Origin: Bacteroidia bacterium
Lineage (GTDB): Bacteria > Bacteroidota > Bacteroidia > Bacteroidales > UBA932
Direction of reading: 5' to 3'
DNA length: 46,193 nt
NCBI GenBank assembly: GCA_030529945.1
Contig: JAUMVX010000018.1
Coordinates: 1-46,193 of the forward strand
Position 1 is the stretch's first letter. Every line of letters starts with the position of its first letter. Of the stretch, positions 1 through 8,541 are shown piece by piece. Both the position numbers and the translations under genes were made by a program. The notes beneath the pieces are model-generated. The model saw nothing but the letters and a program-made list of their open reading frames with translations. It ran no database searches and was not told the DNA's origin.

Positions 1-56
1 CCCTCATAGCAGGAATTTACATCATATCAGACACGGAAGTTTGCAGGTGAGCCGGG

Positions 57-1319
57 ATGGGTCTGAAGCCTTTTTTCGCGGACTACAGGCAGCCTTTCGG
101 GAAATACACGAACATCGTGGCGCTGATCGAGGGCTGCGACCCTGCCCTGAAGGACGAATACATAGTCCTCGGGGCGCATTATGACCATCTTGGAGTGAAG
201 AAGGGTAAAATCTACAACGGAGCGGACGACAATGCCTCAGGCTCCGCCGCCCTCATCGAGATCGCGAGGGAATTGCACGCTCGGCGTGCCTCCCTCAAGC
301 GCAGCGTCATCATTGCGGCTTTCGATGCGGAGGAACTCGGGCTTTTCGGCTCTTCGGCACTCGTGAAGGAGCTTGAATCCACGGTCGGCATTGACAAGGT
401 GAAACTTATGATGAGCGTGGATATGGTGGGCTGGTATAGGGCTTCGGGCTATCTGGAGCTTGAGGGTTCGGCCACTATGAGGGAGGGAAAGCGTCTCCTC
501 GAAGCCGTGGCTTCGGATTATTCCATTACGGTCAAGGCCAAGGGCTTCGAGACTTCTGTGTTTACGGGTACTGACACTCAGGGCTTCGCCGAGAAGGGCG
601 TGCCGACTCTCGCCGTTACGACTGGCCTCAAGTCCCCTTACCATAAACCGGGGGATGATGCGGAACTCATAGATTATGACGGGCTTGTGAAAGTGTCGCA
701 GTATCTGGCCGCTCTGACGGAAAAGGTCGCATCAGACCCGGACTTCGCATCTTCCGGCAAGGTGGCGCGGAAGCATTCGGATAAGATTCCGGTATTCGAG
801 GCGGGTCTTACGCTTTCTCCGACACGCTCGAGTCTGAATTTCCGGCGCAGCGCCCTGAACACTGACTCCGCCATAGGCTTCAGCGCAGGACCGCAGTTTC
901 AGCTCAACTATAAACATATCGGTCTGAACGCCAGGGCGTTGTACGATTTCTCGGCTTCCCGTTTTCCGGATGATGACGACCTCTGGGGTTCTTCCCTCCG
1001 ATATCGCCAGCACGCTCTGACAGTGCCGCTTATGCTCGTCAGCAATTTCGCCGCTACCTATGCCTTCAGGGTATATGTGGGCGTGGGTGCCTATTACAGC
1101 TATGTCTTTCAGAACAACGCGTGCGGCCGCACTCTTTCCTCCGTTCCGGTCGAGGTCGCGAAGAATCAGTATGGTATAGTGTACTGTTTCGGGATTCAGA
1201 CGGGGCCTCTCTCCCTGTCTTTCGAAGGGCGTGACCAGAAGAACGGATTCTTCACGGGACCGTCCGCCCCGTCCGCGCGTCTGAACACGTTCTGCGTCAG
1301 TCTGGGGTATAACTTCTGA
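57..1319 (+). CDS. M28 family zinc aminopeptidase fused to a C-terminal outer-membrane beta-barrel domain
   Basis: Predicted metallo-aminopeptidase. All M28 metal-site residues are visible: His41 in HYDHLG, Asp57 in GADDNASG, the Glu92-Glu93 pair in AEELGLFGS, Asp122 in SVDMVG and His196 in PYHKPGDD. From about residue 245 the protein changes character into alternating amphipathic strands ending in Phe (LGYNF), typical of the PorT/OMP_b-brl_2 family, so the enzyme may be held at the outer membrane. The start is uncertain: the first ATG is at 57 with an in-frame TGA at 48-50, and no signal peptide precedes the catalytic domain although a barrel needs export. The true 5' end may be upstream and disrupted. 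Domain calls are firm; the fusion's function is inference. Confidence 0.85.
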   Translation: MGLKPFFADYRQPFGKYTNIVALIEGCDPALKDEYIVLGAHYDHLGVKKGKIYNGADDNASGSAALIEIARELHARRASLKRSVIIAAFDAEELGLFGSSALVKELESTVGIDKVKLMMSVDMVGWYRASGYLELEGSATMREGKRLLEAVASDYSITVKAKGFETSVFTGTDTQGFAEKGVPTLAVTTGLKSPYHKPGDDAELIDYDGLVKVSQYLAALTEKVASDPDFASSGKVARKHSDKIPVFEAGLTLSPTRSSLNFRRSALNTDSAIGFSAGPQFQLNYKHIGLNARALYDFSASRFPDDDDLWGSSLRYRQHALTVPLMLVSNFAATYAFRVYVGVGAYYSYVFQNNACGRTLSSVPVEVAKNQYGIVYCFGIQTGPLSLSFEGRDQKNGFFTGPSAPSARLNTFCVSLGYNF

Positions 1320-1445
1320 GAATCACTGAACGCGCCGCGGGCTTGCTGACTGTGGGCTCCGTCGATGTTCCGGAGGCTCAGTCGCCGCCGGAGGCTTTAT
1401 CGCGATGCCGGTCTCAGTCGCCGTCCCGGACCTCCGGAGTGTCTT
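1320..1445. other. Short convergent intergenic gap
   Basis: This 126-base gap lies between the converging M28 and yqeY genes. It holds GC-rich imperfect repeats (CTCAGTCGCCG twice, CCGGAGG-type motifs) that could fold into a shared terminator, but no clean hairpin with a T tract is seen. Confidence 0.4.
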
Positions 1446-1895
1446 CTAACCGAGGAGCTCTTTGACGATGCCCGAGATGGTCCGTCCGTCGGACAGACCG
1501 GCGAGGGCCTTATTGGCCGCGGCCATAACCTTTCCCATATCCTTGATGGAGGCGGCGCCCGTCTGTGCGATGATCTCACGGATGCGCGTCTTCACCTCCT
1601 CTGCGGAGAGCTGCTTCGGGAGGAATTTCTCCATAACGGCCGCCTCCGACAGTTCGTTGTCCGCAAGTTCCTGCCGATTTGCGGCGGCGTATTGGTCCGC
1701 AGCCTCTCTGCGCTGCTTGACGAGTTTCTGAATCATCTTGAGGATGTCGCCGTCGATAACTTCCTTGCTGCCTCCCTCGCTGGTTTTGAAGAGAAGTATT
1801 TCGCTTTTGATGGCGCGTGTCGCGTTCATTGCCACCATATCCTTGGCTTTCATAGCCTCCTTGATGGCTTGCTGGATGGTTTCTTCGAGTGTCAT
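1446..1895 (-). CDS. yqeY: GatB/YqeY domain protein
   Basis: Encodes a 149-residue helical protein of the YqeY family, which resembles the tRNA-binding tail domain of GatB. Characteristic segments are TLEETIQQAIKEAMKAKD at the N terminus and GKVMAAANKALAGLSDGR near the end. Length matches the family (about 150). The start at 1895 is chosen because everything upstream in frame is low-complexity and not family-like. The biochemical role of YqeY is poorly defined; a link to tRNA-dependent amidation is inferred from the GatB similarity only. Confidence 0.9.
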   Translation of the reverse strand: MTLEETIQQAIKEAMKAKDMVAMNATRAIKSEILLFKTSEGGSKEVIDGDILKMIQKLVKQRREAADQYAAANRQELADNELSEAAVMEKFLPKQLSAEEVKTRIREIIAQTGAASIKDMGKVMAAANKALAGLSDGRTISGIVKELLG

Positions 1896-1978
1896 ATCGT
1901 TTTCTTTTAATAGTTTCTGTCCTGCTGCGGGGAAGTGTCCCGGCTTCTGTGTTTGCTTTCGGAAGTGTTGCCGCTTCT

Positions 1979-1986
1979 GGGGGGGG
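1979..1986 (+). repeat. 8-G homopolymer upstream of yqeY
   Basis: Eight consecutive G residues in non-coding DNA about 85 bases upstream of the yqeY start. Length variation here would not change any protein, but could alter promoter spacing. Confidence 0.6.
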
Positions 1987-2222
1987 TACCGCTTCCGAGG
2001 GTGTTTTCCGCTCTGTGAAGTGTACCCACACCCCGAGGGTGCCTCGCGGCCCGAGATTCGTTCCACTCCCGAGGACATCTCGCTCCCTCCACTTTTCCGG
2101 CCTCATACTGCAAAGGTACGATTATTTTACCCTTATTCCACCGCCTCATTCCGACAAAAATAGTATTCCCGCTTGCTCCGCCCCGACATAATAGTTTCCC
2201 CGCTTGCTCCGCCCGGACCTGA

Positions 2223-2264
2223 CATCGAGATGTAAAAAATGCCGTGGAAACGTACATCTCGATG
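2223..2264. repeat. Inverted repeat with perfect 12-bp arms
   Basis: CATCGAGATGTA and its exact complement TACATCTCGATG enclose 18 bases. It has no T tract, so it is a hairpin or protein-binding palindrome rather than a typical terminator. Confidence 0.7.
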
Positions 2265-2269
2265 CACTC

Positions 2270-2339
2270 CTACGTCATGCCCGACTCGCTCGGGCATCTC
2301 GTGTCTCGAAGGGATTGCCGGTCGGGGCCGGCAATGACG
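2270..2339. repeat. REP-like composite palindrome, copy 1
   Basis: Two palindromes in tandem: ATGCCCGA-CTCGC-TCGGGCAT and ATTGCCGG-TCGGG-CCGGCAAT. The pair is framed by GTCAT at one end and ATGAC at the other, like a BIME. It is identical over 70 bases to 2701-2770; related units occur near 5921, 13007, 13691, 41044 and 41500. Confidence 0.85.
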
Positions 2340-2412
2340 TAATAACGGGGTCCATACAATTGAAGTAAGAACGGAGCCGATGCAATGACGGGAAAAGACG
2401 AGGATGCCGATT

Positions 2413-2443
2413 CGGGGTGAAAAACAGGCCCTTTTTCACCCCG
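2413..2443. repeat. Strong hairpin, 12-bp arms
   Basis: CGGGGTGAAAAA pairs with TTTTTCACCCCG around a 7-base loop. A related half-site (CGGGGTGAA and TTTTCACCC) follows at about 2463-2491. Its role is unknown; it could act as a bidirectional terminator. Confidence 0.6.
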
Positions 2444-2527
2444 GGTGTCTTAATTCTAGCCTCCGGGGTGAATTAAAACGTTATTTTCACCCAGACCCGC
2501 CGCGTCCGTCCGATTTATTTCTTCCGT

Positions 2528-2627
2528 GCATCGGCGGCTACGAAAACGGGCAATAACGTGGCCTTCGATGTACTTTTATACATCGAAGGGATAAGGTAAA
2601 ACGTTTTTCCGTGGCCTTCATCGCACC
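2528..2627. repeat. ~95-bp dispersed element, copy 1
   Basis: Shares long near-identical blocks with 41186-41285, including GGGATAAGGTAAAACGTTTT. The core hairpin is CCTTCGATGTA (2562-2572) paired with TACATCGAAGG (2579-2589). The second copy keeps the pairing through a compensatory change. Confidence 0.75.
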
Positions 2628-2700
2628 ATCATACCCGCGCGATTCGGCAGGCCCGCTCTTTCCCTTTCCGACAGGCTCGCTCGGGCATCCCGCTGCTGTT

Positions 2701-2770
2701 CTACGTCATGCCCGACTCGCTCGGGCATCTCGTGTCTCGAAGGGATTGCCGGTCGGGGCCGGCAATGACG
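2701..2770. repeat. REP-like composite palindrome, copy 2
   Basis: Exact 70-base duplicate of 2270-2339. It is followed by three degenerate half-units each containing GCCGGCAATGAC (to about 2815), suggesting decay or stepwise growth of an array. Confidence 0.85.
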
Positions 2771-2906
2771 GAAATAATTAGCCGGCAATGACAGGAAGAA
2801 CGAGCCGGCAATGACATTATGGTTGGGATATTTGCGAAATAGGGGCGGATTCATTACATTTGGGAATTGGAGTACGAATCACTTAATCAATTTTCAAAAG
2901 TAAGGT

Positions 2907-3407
2907 ATGGCAGACGACGGGAAGAAGCCGGGGGTGGGCCCGGAAGATACTGGCGTATCCTCGGGGGAGGAGATGAAGAAGAATGGAGGGAAGAAGGGGG
3001 AGGAGATGAAGAAGAAGGTGAAGAAGGAAGAGTCCGGATATACGCTGGCGGAGTTCACAAGGGATCTGGATGCGGTGGTGGTGGATGATGAGTTCGGGAG
3101 TGGAGGGGAGGACTTGGAGGAGGCGGACGGACATTCCTGGAAAGGAATAGAGCGCGATGGCGCAGCCGCCGGCGGAGCACATCGTGTCTCTTGCCGACAT
3201 CGGAGAGTTCCGATGGGACGGGACCGGCGGAAAGATAGGATTTTAGAATTGGCCGGACGGGATGACCCGTCCGGCCAATTCTGCAGTGTGCGCGAAGCTC
3301 TCGTCCGCCGGGGGTGCAGAGTTCGGAGCTCTCGTCCGCTCGCGCGAAGCTCTCGTCCGCCTGTGCGACTCTCTCGTCTGCCGGGGGTGCGGGCTACTCG
3401 GTCCTGA
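2907..3407 (+). CDS. Doubtful Lys/Glu-rich hypothetical ORF
   Basis: A purine-rich open frame of 166 codons beginning MADDGKKPG, with a charged N-terminal half (EEMKK, KKKVKKEES) and a second half that runs through a terminator-like palindrome and into the 3' end of the oppositely oriented permease gene. Only the first ~80 residues look protein-like. No family is recognised. The palindrome and repeat content of the second half argue that the frame is at most partly real. Confidence 0.25.
   Translation: MADDGKKPGVGPEDTGVSSGEEMKKNGGKKGEEMKKKVKKEESGYTLAEFTRDLDAVVVDDEFGSGGEDLEEADGHSWKGIERDGAAAGGAHRVSCRHRRVPMGRDRRKDRILELAGRDDPSGQFCSVREALVRRGCRVRSSRPLARSSRPPVRLSRLPGVRATRS
3246..3281 (-). terminator. 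Perfect 16-bp stem downstream of the permease gene
   Basis: GAATTGGCCGGACGGG pairs perfectly with its complement around the loop ATGA. It lies about 110 bases beyond the stop of the leftward permease gene, so it plausibly ends that transcript. The following run is only moderately T-rich on that strand. Confidence 0.65.
3290..3392. repeat. Degenerate direct repeats next to the permease stop
   Basis: Four copies of a motif close to GAAGCTCTCGTCCGCC, some extended by GGGGGTGC, fill the space between the terminator hairpin and the permease stop codon. Confidence 0.6.
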
Positions 3408-5784
3408 TGGAGTCCGCCGGGTTCGCCTTCGAGGCGTGCAGGGCCTGCAGCAGGACGGAGAGCACGGCTATGAGCAGGGACAGGAGCGCAGTGGCGAGGA
3501 ATATCCACGGACTGAGGTCTATCCGGTAGCTGAAGTCTTCCAGATAGCGGCTCATCAGTTTCCAGGACAGTGGCACGGCGAACAGGAAGGAGATGAGCAG
3601 AGGTGCGCAGAATTTCCTCAGGAGCATAGCGAGAATCTCGCCGACCGTGCCGCCCATAATGCGGCGCACGCCGATCTCCTTGCGTCGCTGGCGGATGAAG
3701 AACAGCGACATCCCGATGAAGCCCAGCACGGAGATGAGCACGGCGATGAGAGTGAACATCGAGATGAGCTTCATCGTGTCCCGCTCATCCGAGAACGAAT
3801 CCTCCACTCCCTTTTCGAGACCACGGACTTTCCAGTCCAATTCTTCGGAGGTCCCGTCCACCTTTTTCACCAGTTCGCAGAGTTTCCTGTAGGCGTCGCG
3901 CGACCCGTCGGTCAATACGAGATAGCTCGGCCACTTGATTTTTCCGGTCGGAACCAGGGTCATCATAGTCGCCCGATAGGGGTCCATCACGTTTATCATA
4001 CGGTAATTCGAGAAGATGCCGGCGACCTGGGTGGCCTCCCCGTCGCCCCAGACTATCTCCGTGTCTCCGTCCCCGAGGCCGACCTTGGCGGCGAGCGCCT
4101 CGTTTACGTACTTCACGTTTCCGGACAGATGATAGTCCTTCAGCAGCTTGATGCCTGATATTTCCAGATATGTGCTGTCGCAGTCGAACGTATAGACCAG
4201 GATGTCGTTCCGGTCTTTGTCTTTCTTAGATGTCATACGTGCGTTGTTGCCGTCCAGTGACGAGCCGCCGAAGGTTCCTATGGCCTTTATGTACGCCTGG
4301 GCCTCCAGTTCGCTCCTTATGAGTTCGTCCTCGTCCGGACTGACTATGTAGAGGTTTTCGACATCGTGGCCGAGAGGCGCGCTTATGAGATGGTTTATCT
4401 GAAGCCAGATGGTGAAGGAGGCGGTGAGCATAGTCACGGTGATGATGTTCTGCAGGATGATGAATACCTTGCTGAGCACCATTTTCGAATGCTGGCGGAA
4501 AGAACCCTTCACTATGTCGATAGGCTTGAACTTAAGCAGCAGCAGGGTAGGGAGGATACCGGAGATGACACCGGTCAGGACGATGAACAGAAGGCATACG
4601 CTGACCGTTCCGAACGAGAGGTCGCGCAGCAGGTCTATCCTGCCGTCGAAAATGGTCTCGAACCTGTCCTCGAAGCACAGGGCCAGGGCGAAGCCGATGA
4701 GGAAGGAGACAAAGACCATCAGCGTCGATTCAGTGATGAGTTCCAGGGTTATGCCCCTGCCGTCGCTTCCGAGCAGGCGCCGCGTGGCCACTTCCTTGGC
4801 TCTGAAACCGGTATTCGCGGTGGTGAGGTTCACGTAATTCGTCACGGCGAAAAGCAGAATGGCCAGGACTGCGGCGAACAGGATTTTAAGCATTCCTTCG
4901 TCTCCATTCAGGATTCCGCCGCCTCTGTTCTGCGGCGCGAACATCAGTTCGTTCAGAGGAATAAGAACCGGTTTAGACTCAGCGCCGTAATACCCCAGTG
5001 CCGGTATCTGTTCCTTGAAGAATTCGGCCATATCCCCGGTCTTGTCCTCCAATGAGGCCCCCGGGCGGGTCATCAGGAACGAGTATGTGGAGCCCAGAGG
5101 GCCGGAAACATAAGTTCTTCCGCTGACGCGATAGCCGAGAATCTGAGGGTAGCGGGCGCTGTTTGCGATGAGTTCCGTGGTGCTCAGGAAGACCGTTCTG
5201 TCGAGATCCTCTATGACGGCTGAGACGGTATAGACGAGGGTCGAATCGTAGGGGTCGCCGGTCCCGTCGTTGATGGTTATAAATCTGGAGCCGACGATGT
5301 TCAGCGGCTGTCCGAGCGGGTTCCTGTCCGGGAAGAGCTTTTTAGCGAGCGACTCGGTTATGACGCATTTCTCGGGGCTGTCGAGGGCTGTGGTCCTGTC
5401 TCCGGAGATGAAGTCGAAGTCGAAGAATCTGAAGAAAGTGGAGTCGGCCGCCATAACGTTCCCTTCGCCTTCCCCGTTGCTGCTGTCGGAGGAGCGGTCC
5501 TCGAACTTGATCCGGGCAGTATGCATATTAAGGCAGCAGACGGACTCTATCTCGGGATAGCGCTCCTGAAGGGCGTGAGTGGCATCCGGCCAGGTAGCCA
5601 GATGGGTGCCTGTAACCGAAAGGGCCTCTATCCTGTCGCGGTTATGATGCCGGCGGTCTGTGCTGAACTGGCGGTAACTGTAGTCTCCGAGCAGGATTAC
5701 GAACATCAGCGAGACGGCAAGCCCGAAAGTGTTTATGAGGGCGTAAAGCGGATTGTTTTTAAGGTAGCGGAAGAAGTACTTCAT
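3394..5784 (-). CDS. FtsX/MacB-type ABC transporter permease
   Basis: A 796-residue inner-membrane permease of the large Bacteroidetes FtsX family. It starts with a membrane segment (INTFGLAVSLMFVILLGDY), followed by a long periplasmic MacB_PCD-like domain, a three-helix FtsX core (about residues 290-430, including LFAAVLAILLFAVTNYVNL), a second periplasmic region and a C-terminal FtsX core (about 670-790, with the typical RRKEIGVRRIMGGT loop). Members move lipids, lipoproteins or peptides, or transmit force in a MacB-like way, with a separate ATPase. No ATPase gene is adjacent, so substrate and partner are unknown. Confidence 0.9.
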   Translation of the reverse strand: MKYFFRYLKNNPLYALINTFGLAVSLMFVILLGDYSYRQFSTDRRHHNRDRIEALSVTGTHLATWPDATHALQERYPEIESVCCLNMHTARIKFEDRSSDSSNGEGEGNVMAADSTFFRFFDFDFISGDRTTALDSPEKCVITESLAKKLFPDRNPLGQPLNIVGSRFITINDGTGDPYDSTLVYTVSAVIEDLDRTVFLSTTELIANSARYPQILGYRVSGRTYVSGPLGSTYSFLMTRPGASLEDKTGDMAEFFKEQIPALGYYGAESKPVLIPLNELMFAPQNRGGGILNGDEGMLKILFAAVLAILLFAVTNYVNLTTANTGFRAKEVATRRLLGSDGRGITLELITESTLMVFVSFLIGFALALCFEDRFETIFDGRIDLLRDLSFGTVSVCLLFIVLTGVISGILPTLLLLKFKPIDIVKGSFRQHSKMVLSKVFIILQNIITVTMLTASFTIWLQINHLISAPLGHDVENLYIVSPDEDELIRSELEAQAYIKAIGTFGGSSLDGNNARMTSKKDKDRNDILVYTFDCDSTYLEISGIKLLKDYHLSGNVKYVNEALAAKVGLGDGDTEIVWGDGEATQVAGIFSNYRMINVMDPYRATMMTLVPTGKIKWPSYLVLTDGSRDAYRKLCELVKKVDGTSEELDWKVRGLEKGVEDSFSDERDTMKLISMFTLIAVLISVLGFIGMSLFFIRQRRKEIGVRRIMGGTVGEILAMLLRKFCAPLLISFLFAVPLSWKLMSRYLEDFSYRIDLSPWIFLATALLSLLIAVLSVLLQALHASKANPADSIRTE

Positions 5785-5885
5785 CTTATTTTCTTTTACA
5801 GTCGGCGCTGTCTGTCACACGTTCTGTGCCAGATGGGCTTATCGCTTGGTGTTCAGGCGCTTGTGGATTTGCGAGGGGTGCGAGG

Positions 5886-5904
5886 GTGTAAAAAAACTTT
5901 ACAC
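5886..5904. promoter_or_regulatory. Possible operator palindrome
   Basis: GTGTAAA and TTTACAC surround five bases about 100 bases upstream of the permease start. The size and symmetry fit a repressor site, but no regulator is identified. Confidence 0.3.
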
Positions 5905-5920
5905 AGGTGTGAAAAAACTC

Positions 5921-6047
5921 CGTCATGCCCGACGTGCTCCTTCGTCATGCCCGACGTGCTCGGGCATCTCGTGTCGAGGTGAAGGGATCCCCGGTCGAGC
6001 CGGGGATGACGACCCATCTTCGTCATGCCCGGCCCCGACCGGGCATC
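5921..6047. repeat. REP-like array reaching the metY stop codon
   Basis: Three units: a half-unit (CGTCATGCCCGACGTGCT), a composite unit with the second palindrome in the ATCCCCGG-TCGAG-CCGGGGAT form, and ATGCCCGG-CCCCGA-CCGGGCAT. The last unit overlaps the metY stop codon on the opposite strand. Confidence 0.8.
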
Positions 6048-7335
6048 AGACGGCCTCGAAGGCCTGCTGCAGGTCGGCGATGATGTCGTCGATATGCTCC
6101 GTGCCGATGGAGAGCCGGATGGTCGAAGGCGTGATGTGCTGCTGCTCAAGCTCCTCGGGCGAGAGCTGCGAATGAGTGGTGGTGTAAGGATGTATCACCA
6201 GACTCTTCACATCAGCGACATTGGCCAGCAGGGAGAAGATCCGCAGGGAGTCGATGAACTTCCAGGCCTCCTGCAGCCCTCCCCTTATCTCGAAAGTGAA
6301 TATGCTGCCTCCGCCGCCCGGGAAATACTTCTGATATAGCCGGTGGTCCGGATGGCTCTCGAGTGACGGGTGATTTACTTTCAGCACCTTAGGATGCTTC
6401 GCAAGGAAATCGACCACCTTCAGGGCATTCTCCACGTGACGCTCCACACGCAGGCTGAGCGTCTCGACACCCTGCAGCAGGATGAAGGCGTTGAAGGGCG
6501 AAATGGCCGCGCCGGTATCCCTCAGGATGACGGCCCTGATGCGGCTTACGTATGCGGCAGCCCCCGCCGCGTCGGCGAATACAGTGCCGTGGTAGTTCGG
6601 ATCCGGCTTCGCCAGAGTGGGGAATCTGTCCGGGTCCGCCTTCCAGTCGAACTTCCCGCCGTCGATGATGACGCCCCCGAGGCTCGTGCCGTGCCCGCCG
6701 AGGAACTTGGTCGCCGAATGCACCACGATATCAGCCCCGTGTTCGATAGGACGGATGAGATACGGAGTCCCGAAAGTATTGTCCACTATGAGAGGTATGC
6801 CGTGACGGTGCGCGACAGCTGCGACACCCTCTATGTCAAGCACTTCGCAGTTCGGATTGCCGAACGTCTCGGCGAATACCGCCTTGGTCTGGGGTCTTAT
6901 GGCTGCGTCGAGGGCCGCGAGGTCGTTCACCGTCACGATGGTGTGCGTGACTCCCTGCGCGGCGAGCGTGTGCGTGATGAGGTTATAGGAACCGCCGTAG
7001 AGATTGTCGGCAGCCACTATGTGGTCGCCGGCCTCCGCTATGTTCTGCAAGGCGTATGTGACGGCTGCGGCGCCCGACGCCACAGCCAATCCCGCCACAC
7101 CTCCTTCGAGTGCCGCTACGCGGTCCTCGAACACGCCCTGCGTGGAGTTGGTGAGCCGCCCGTAGATATTTCCGGCATCGCGCAGTGCGAAACGGTCGGC
7201 AGCGTGCTGCGAGTTATGGAATACGTAGCTCGTCGTCTGATAGATGGGGACAGCGCGCGCATCGGTCGCCGGATCGGCTTTTTCCTGACCCACGTGGAGC
7301 TGGAGAGTCTCGAAATGCAGTTTTTTTGTGCTCAT
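6046..7335 (-). CDS. metY: O-acetylhomoserine aminocarboxypropyltransferase/sulfhydrylase
   Basis: A 429-residue PLP enzyme of the Cys/Met metabolism family, catalysing O-acetylhomoserine plus sulfide to homocysteine and acetate in the cytoplasm. Lys210 in [13 protein letters not shown] is the Schiff-base lysine, Asp185 in [10 protein letters not shown] supports the PLP ring nitrogen, and YGRLTNST and [11 protein letters not shown] are cofactor-pocket segments. The long form (about 430 residues) is typical of OAH sulfhydrylases rather than cystathionine synthases. A Bacteroidetes promoter lies 29-36 bases upstream. No SAM riboswitch fits in the short leader. The stop codon lies inside a REP-like repeat. 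Confidence 0.95.
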   Translation of the reverse strand: MSTKKLHFETLQLHVGQEKADPATDARAVPIYQTTSYVFHNSQHAADRFALRDAGNIYGRLTNSTQGVFEDRVAALEGGVAGLAVASGAAAVTYALQNIAEAGDHIVAADNLYGGSYNLITHTLAAQGVTHTIVTVNDLAALDAAIRPQTKAVFAETFGNPNCEVLDIEGVAAVAHRHGIPLIVDNTFGTPYLIRPIEHGADIVVHSATKFLGGHGTSLGGVIIDGGKFDWKADPDRFPTLAKPDPNYHGTVFADAAGAAAYVSRIRAVILRDTGAAISPFNAFILLQGVETLSLRVERHVENALKVVDFLAKHPKVLKVNHPSLESHPDHRLYQKYFPGGGGSIFTFEIRGGLQEAWKFIDSLRIFSLLANVADVKSLVIHPYTTTHSQLSPEELEQQHITPSTIRLSIGTEHIDDIIADLQQAFEAV

Positions 7336-7363
7336 ATCTGTTTGTCTTGTTGTTTTACGCCTG

Positions 7364-7371
7364 CAAAGCTA
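7364..7371 (-). promoter_or_regulatory. Bacteroidetes -7 box for metY
   Basis: On the minus strand TAGCTTTG matches TAnnTTTG, with a TTG 20 bases further upstream at the -33 position. The implied leader is about 20 bases. Confidence 0.55.
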
Positions 7372-7419
7372 CATTCCGCAGCATTTTCAAACAAGAGATT
7401 TTTTATTTTTTTATGTGGT

Positions 7420-8334
7420 ATGGTAAAGACAAAAGGATTCAAGTGCGAAAAAGGTTTTTTGGTTTTCGCCCGGGAAGTGATCAGGCAGCAGGCGAAGCTC
7501 GGAAAGGTCTGCACTGCGGAGCGTTACACGACCGTGGTGAATAGCTTCGGGCGTTTTCTCGGGGAGCGGGATGTGCTTCTGGGGGAGATGGACTCCGACC
7601 TTATGGAGGGGTACGAAAACTATCTGAAATCCGCCGGCGTGTGCCCGAACACCTCCTCTTATTATATGAGGGGATTGAGGGCGATCTACAACCGTGCAGT
7701 CGAGAAGGGCTTGACTGCGCAGCGCAGTCCGTTCAAGCACGTTTACACGGGTGTGGACAAGACCGTGAAACGCGCGGTGACGATAGAGACCATCCGCTTG
7801 ATACGGGATATGGAACTGGAATCACGCCCTATGGAAGACTTCGCCCGTGATATGTTTATGTTCTCGTTCTATATGCGGGGAATGTCGTTCGTCGATATGG
7901 CGTTTCTGAAGAAGGATGACCTCCGGAACGGTATCCTCTCGTACAGGAGACGCAAGACGGGGCAGCAATTGTTTATCAGATGGGAAGTTCCGATGCAGGC
8001 GATCATCGACAAGTACGACACAAGCGGGACCGTCTATCTGCTTCCCATCATCCGCGACGGGGAGGCTGACCTCCTCCGTCAATACAGGAACTCCATCCAT
8101 CTCGTCAACGCGAAACTCTGGGAGATGGGCAAGGCGCTCGGTCTGGACGCGCCGCTGACAAGTTACGTGGCACGCCACTCCTGGGCCAGCATCGCAAAGA
8201 GCAAGGAGATTCCTCTCTCCATCATCAGCGAGGCAATGGGGCACGACTCGGAGAAGACGACGAGAATCTACCTCGATTCGCTGGACACGCTCGTCGTGGA
8301 CAGGGCGAACAGTATCATTATCAATTCCTTGTGA
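7420..8334 (+). CDS. Tyrosine site-specific recombinase (capsule-promoter invertase)
   Basis: A 304-residue Bacteroidetes phage-integrase-family recombinase. The catalytic set is visible: Arg153 (YMRGMSFVDM), Lys179 (RRRKTGQ), Arg252 in VARHSWAS, His275 (MGHDSEKT) and nucleophile Tyr284 (TRIYLDSL). The usual first histidine of box II is replaced by Tyr, which occurs in this subgroup. The start at 7420 is chosen because upstream in-frame sequence is antisense to metY. It lies immediately before a segment with perfect inverted repeats and then upxY, the arrangement of locally encoded invertases at Bacteroides capsule loci. Inversion of that segment is its inferred job. Confidence 0.93.
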   Translation: MVKTKGFKCEKGFLVFAREVIRQQAKLGKVCTAERYTTVVNSFGRFLGERDVLLGEMDSDLMEGYENYLKSAGVCPNTSSYYMRGLRAIYNRAVEKGLTAQRSPFKHVYTGVDKTVKRAVTIETIRLIRDMELESRPMEDFARDMFMFSFYMRGMSFVDMAFLKKDDLRNGILSYRRRKTGQQLFIRWEVPMQAIIDKYDTSGTVYLLPIIRDGEADLLRQYRNSIHLVNAKLWEMGKALGLDAPLTSYVARHSWASIAKSKEIPLSIISEAMGHDSEKTTRIYLDSLDTLVVDRANSIIINSL

Positions 8335-8368
8335 TACGAATAGGGGAGGGTTGCCGTCCGGGGGACGC

Positions 8369-8393
8369 GATACTTCTCTTGACAAGAGATGTA
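8369..8393 (+). repeat. Left inverted repeat of the switch
   Basis: 25 bases beginning GATACTTCTCTTGACAAGAG; perfect reverse complement of 8562-8586. Confidence 0.95.
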
Positions 8394-8439
8394 TCGGAAC
8401 GGTCGCACATTTGTAACTGGCTGAAAAATAAATATTTAC

Positions 8440-8451
8440 GGGGGGGGGGGG
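8440..8451 (+). repeat. 12-G homopolymer inside the invertible segment
   Basis: Twelve consecutive G residues about 90 bases upstream of the promoter box. It is the longest G run in the window and is expected to vary in length by slippage. Its effect is unknown. Confidence 0.85.
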
Positions 8452-8541
8452 CCATTTAGATTTCCGTAAAAAACTCAGAATTAATGCTTTATTTTTGTTG
8501 ATTTTTATCGGGAATGATGCTATGAATGTCAGTTTATTTAG

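Larger units (their letters stand above)
1896..2906. other. 1-kb gene-free stretch made of palindromic repeats and hairpins
   Basis: No convincing gene is seen here. The stretch contains an 8-G run (1979-1986), a 12-bp-arm palindrome (2223-2264), two identical 70-bp copies of a composite palindromic element (2270-2339, 2701-2770), a strong hairpin (2413-2443), one copy of a separate ~95-bp element (2528-2627), and further half-elements around 2762-2815. Short open frames in it are repeat translations. Confidence 0.75.

Noticed and set aside
3262-5055. Plus-strand open frames over the permease gene
   Set aside because: Antisense shadows; Gln/Glu/Arg-rich translations without family features.
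5921-6047. CRISPR array
   Set aside because: Units are palindromic, unevenly spaced and mutually related throughout, with no unique spacers and no cas genes.
7336-7419. SAM riboswitch before metY
   Set aside because: The predicted leader is about 20 bases, too short for any SAM riboswitch, and no conserved core is seen.
6370-8334. A 654-codon open frame starting inside metY on the opposite strand
   Set aside because: The first 350 codons are antisense to metY and not protein-like; only the part from 7420 is the recombinase.
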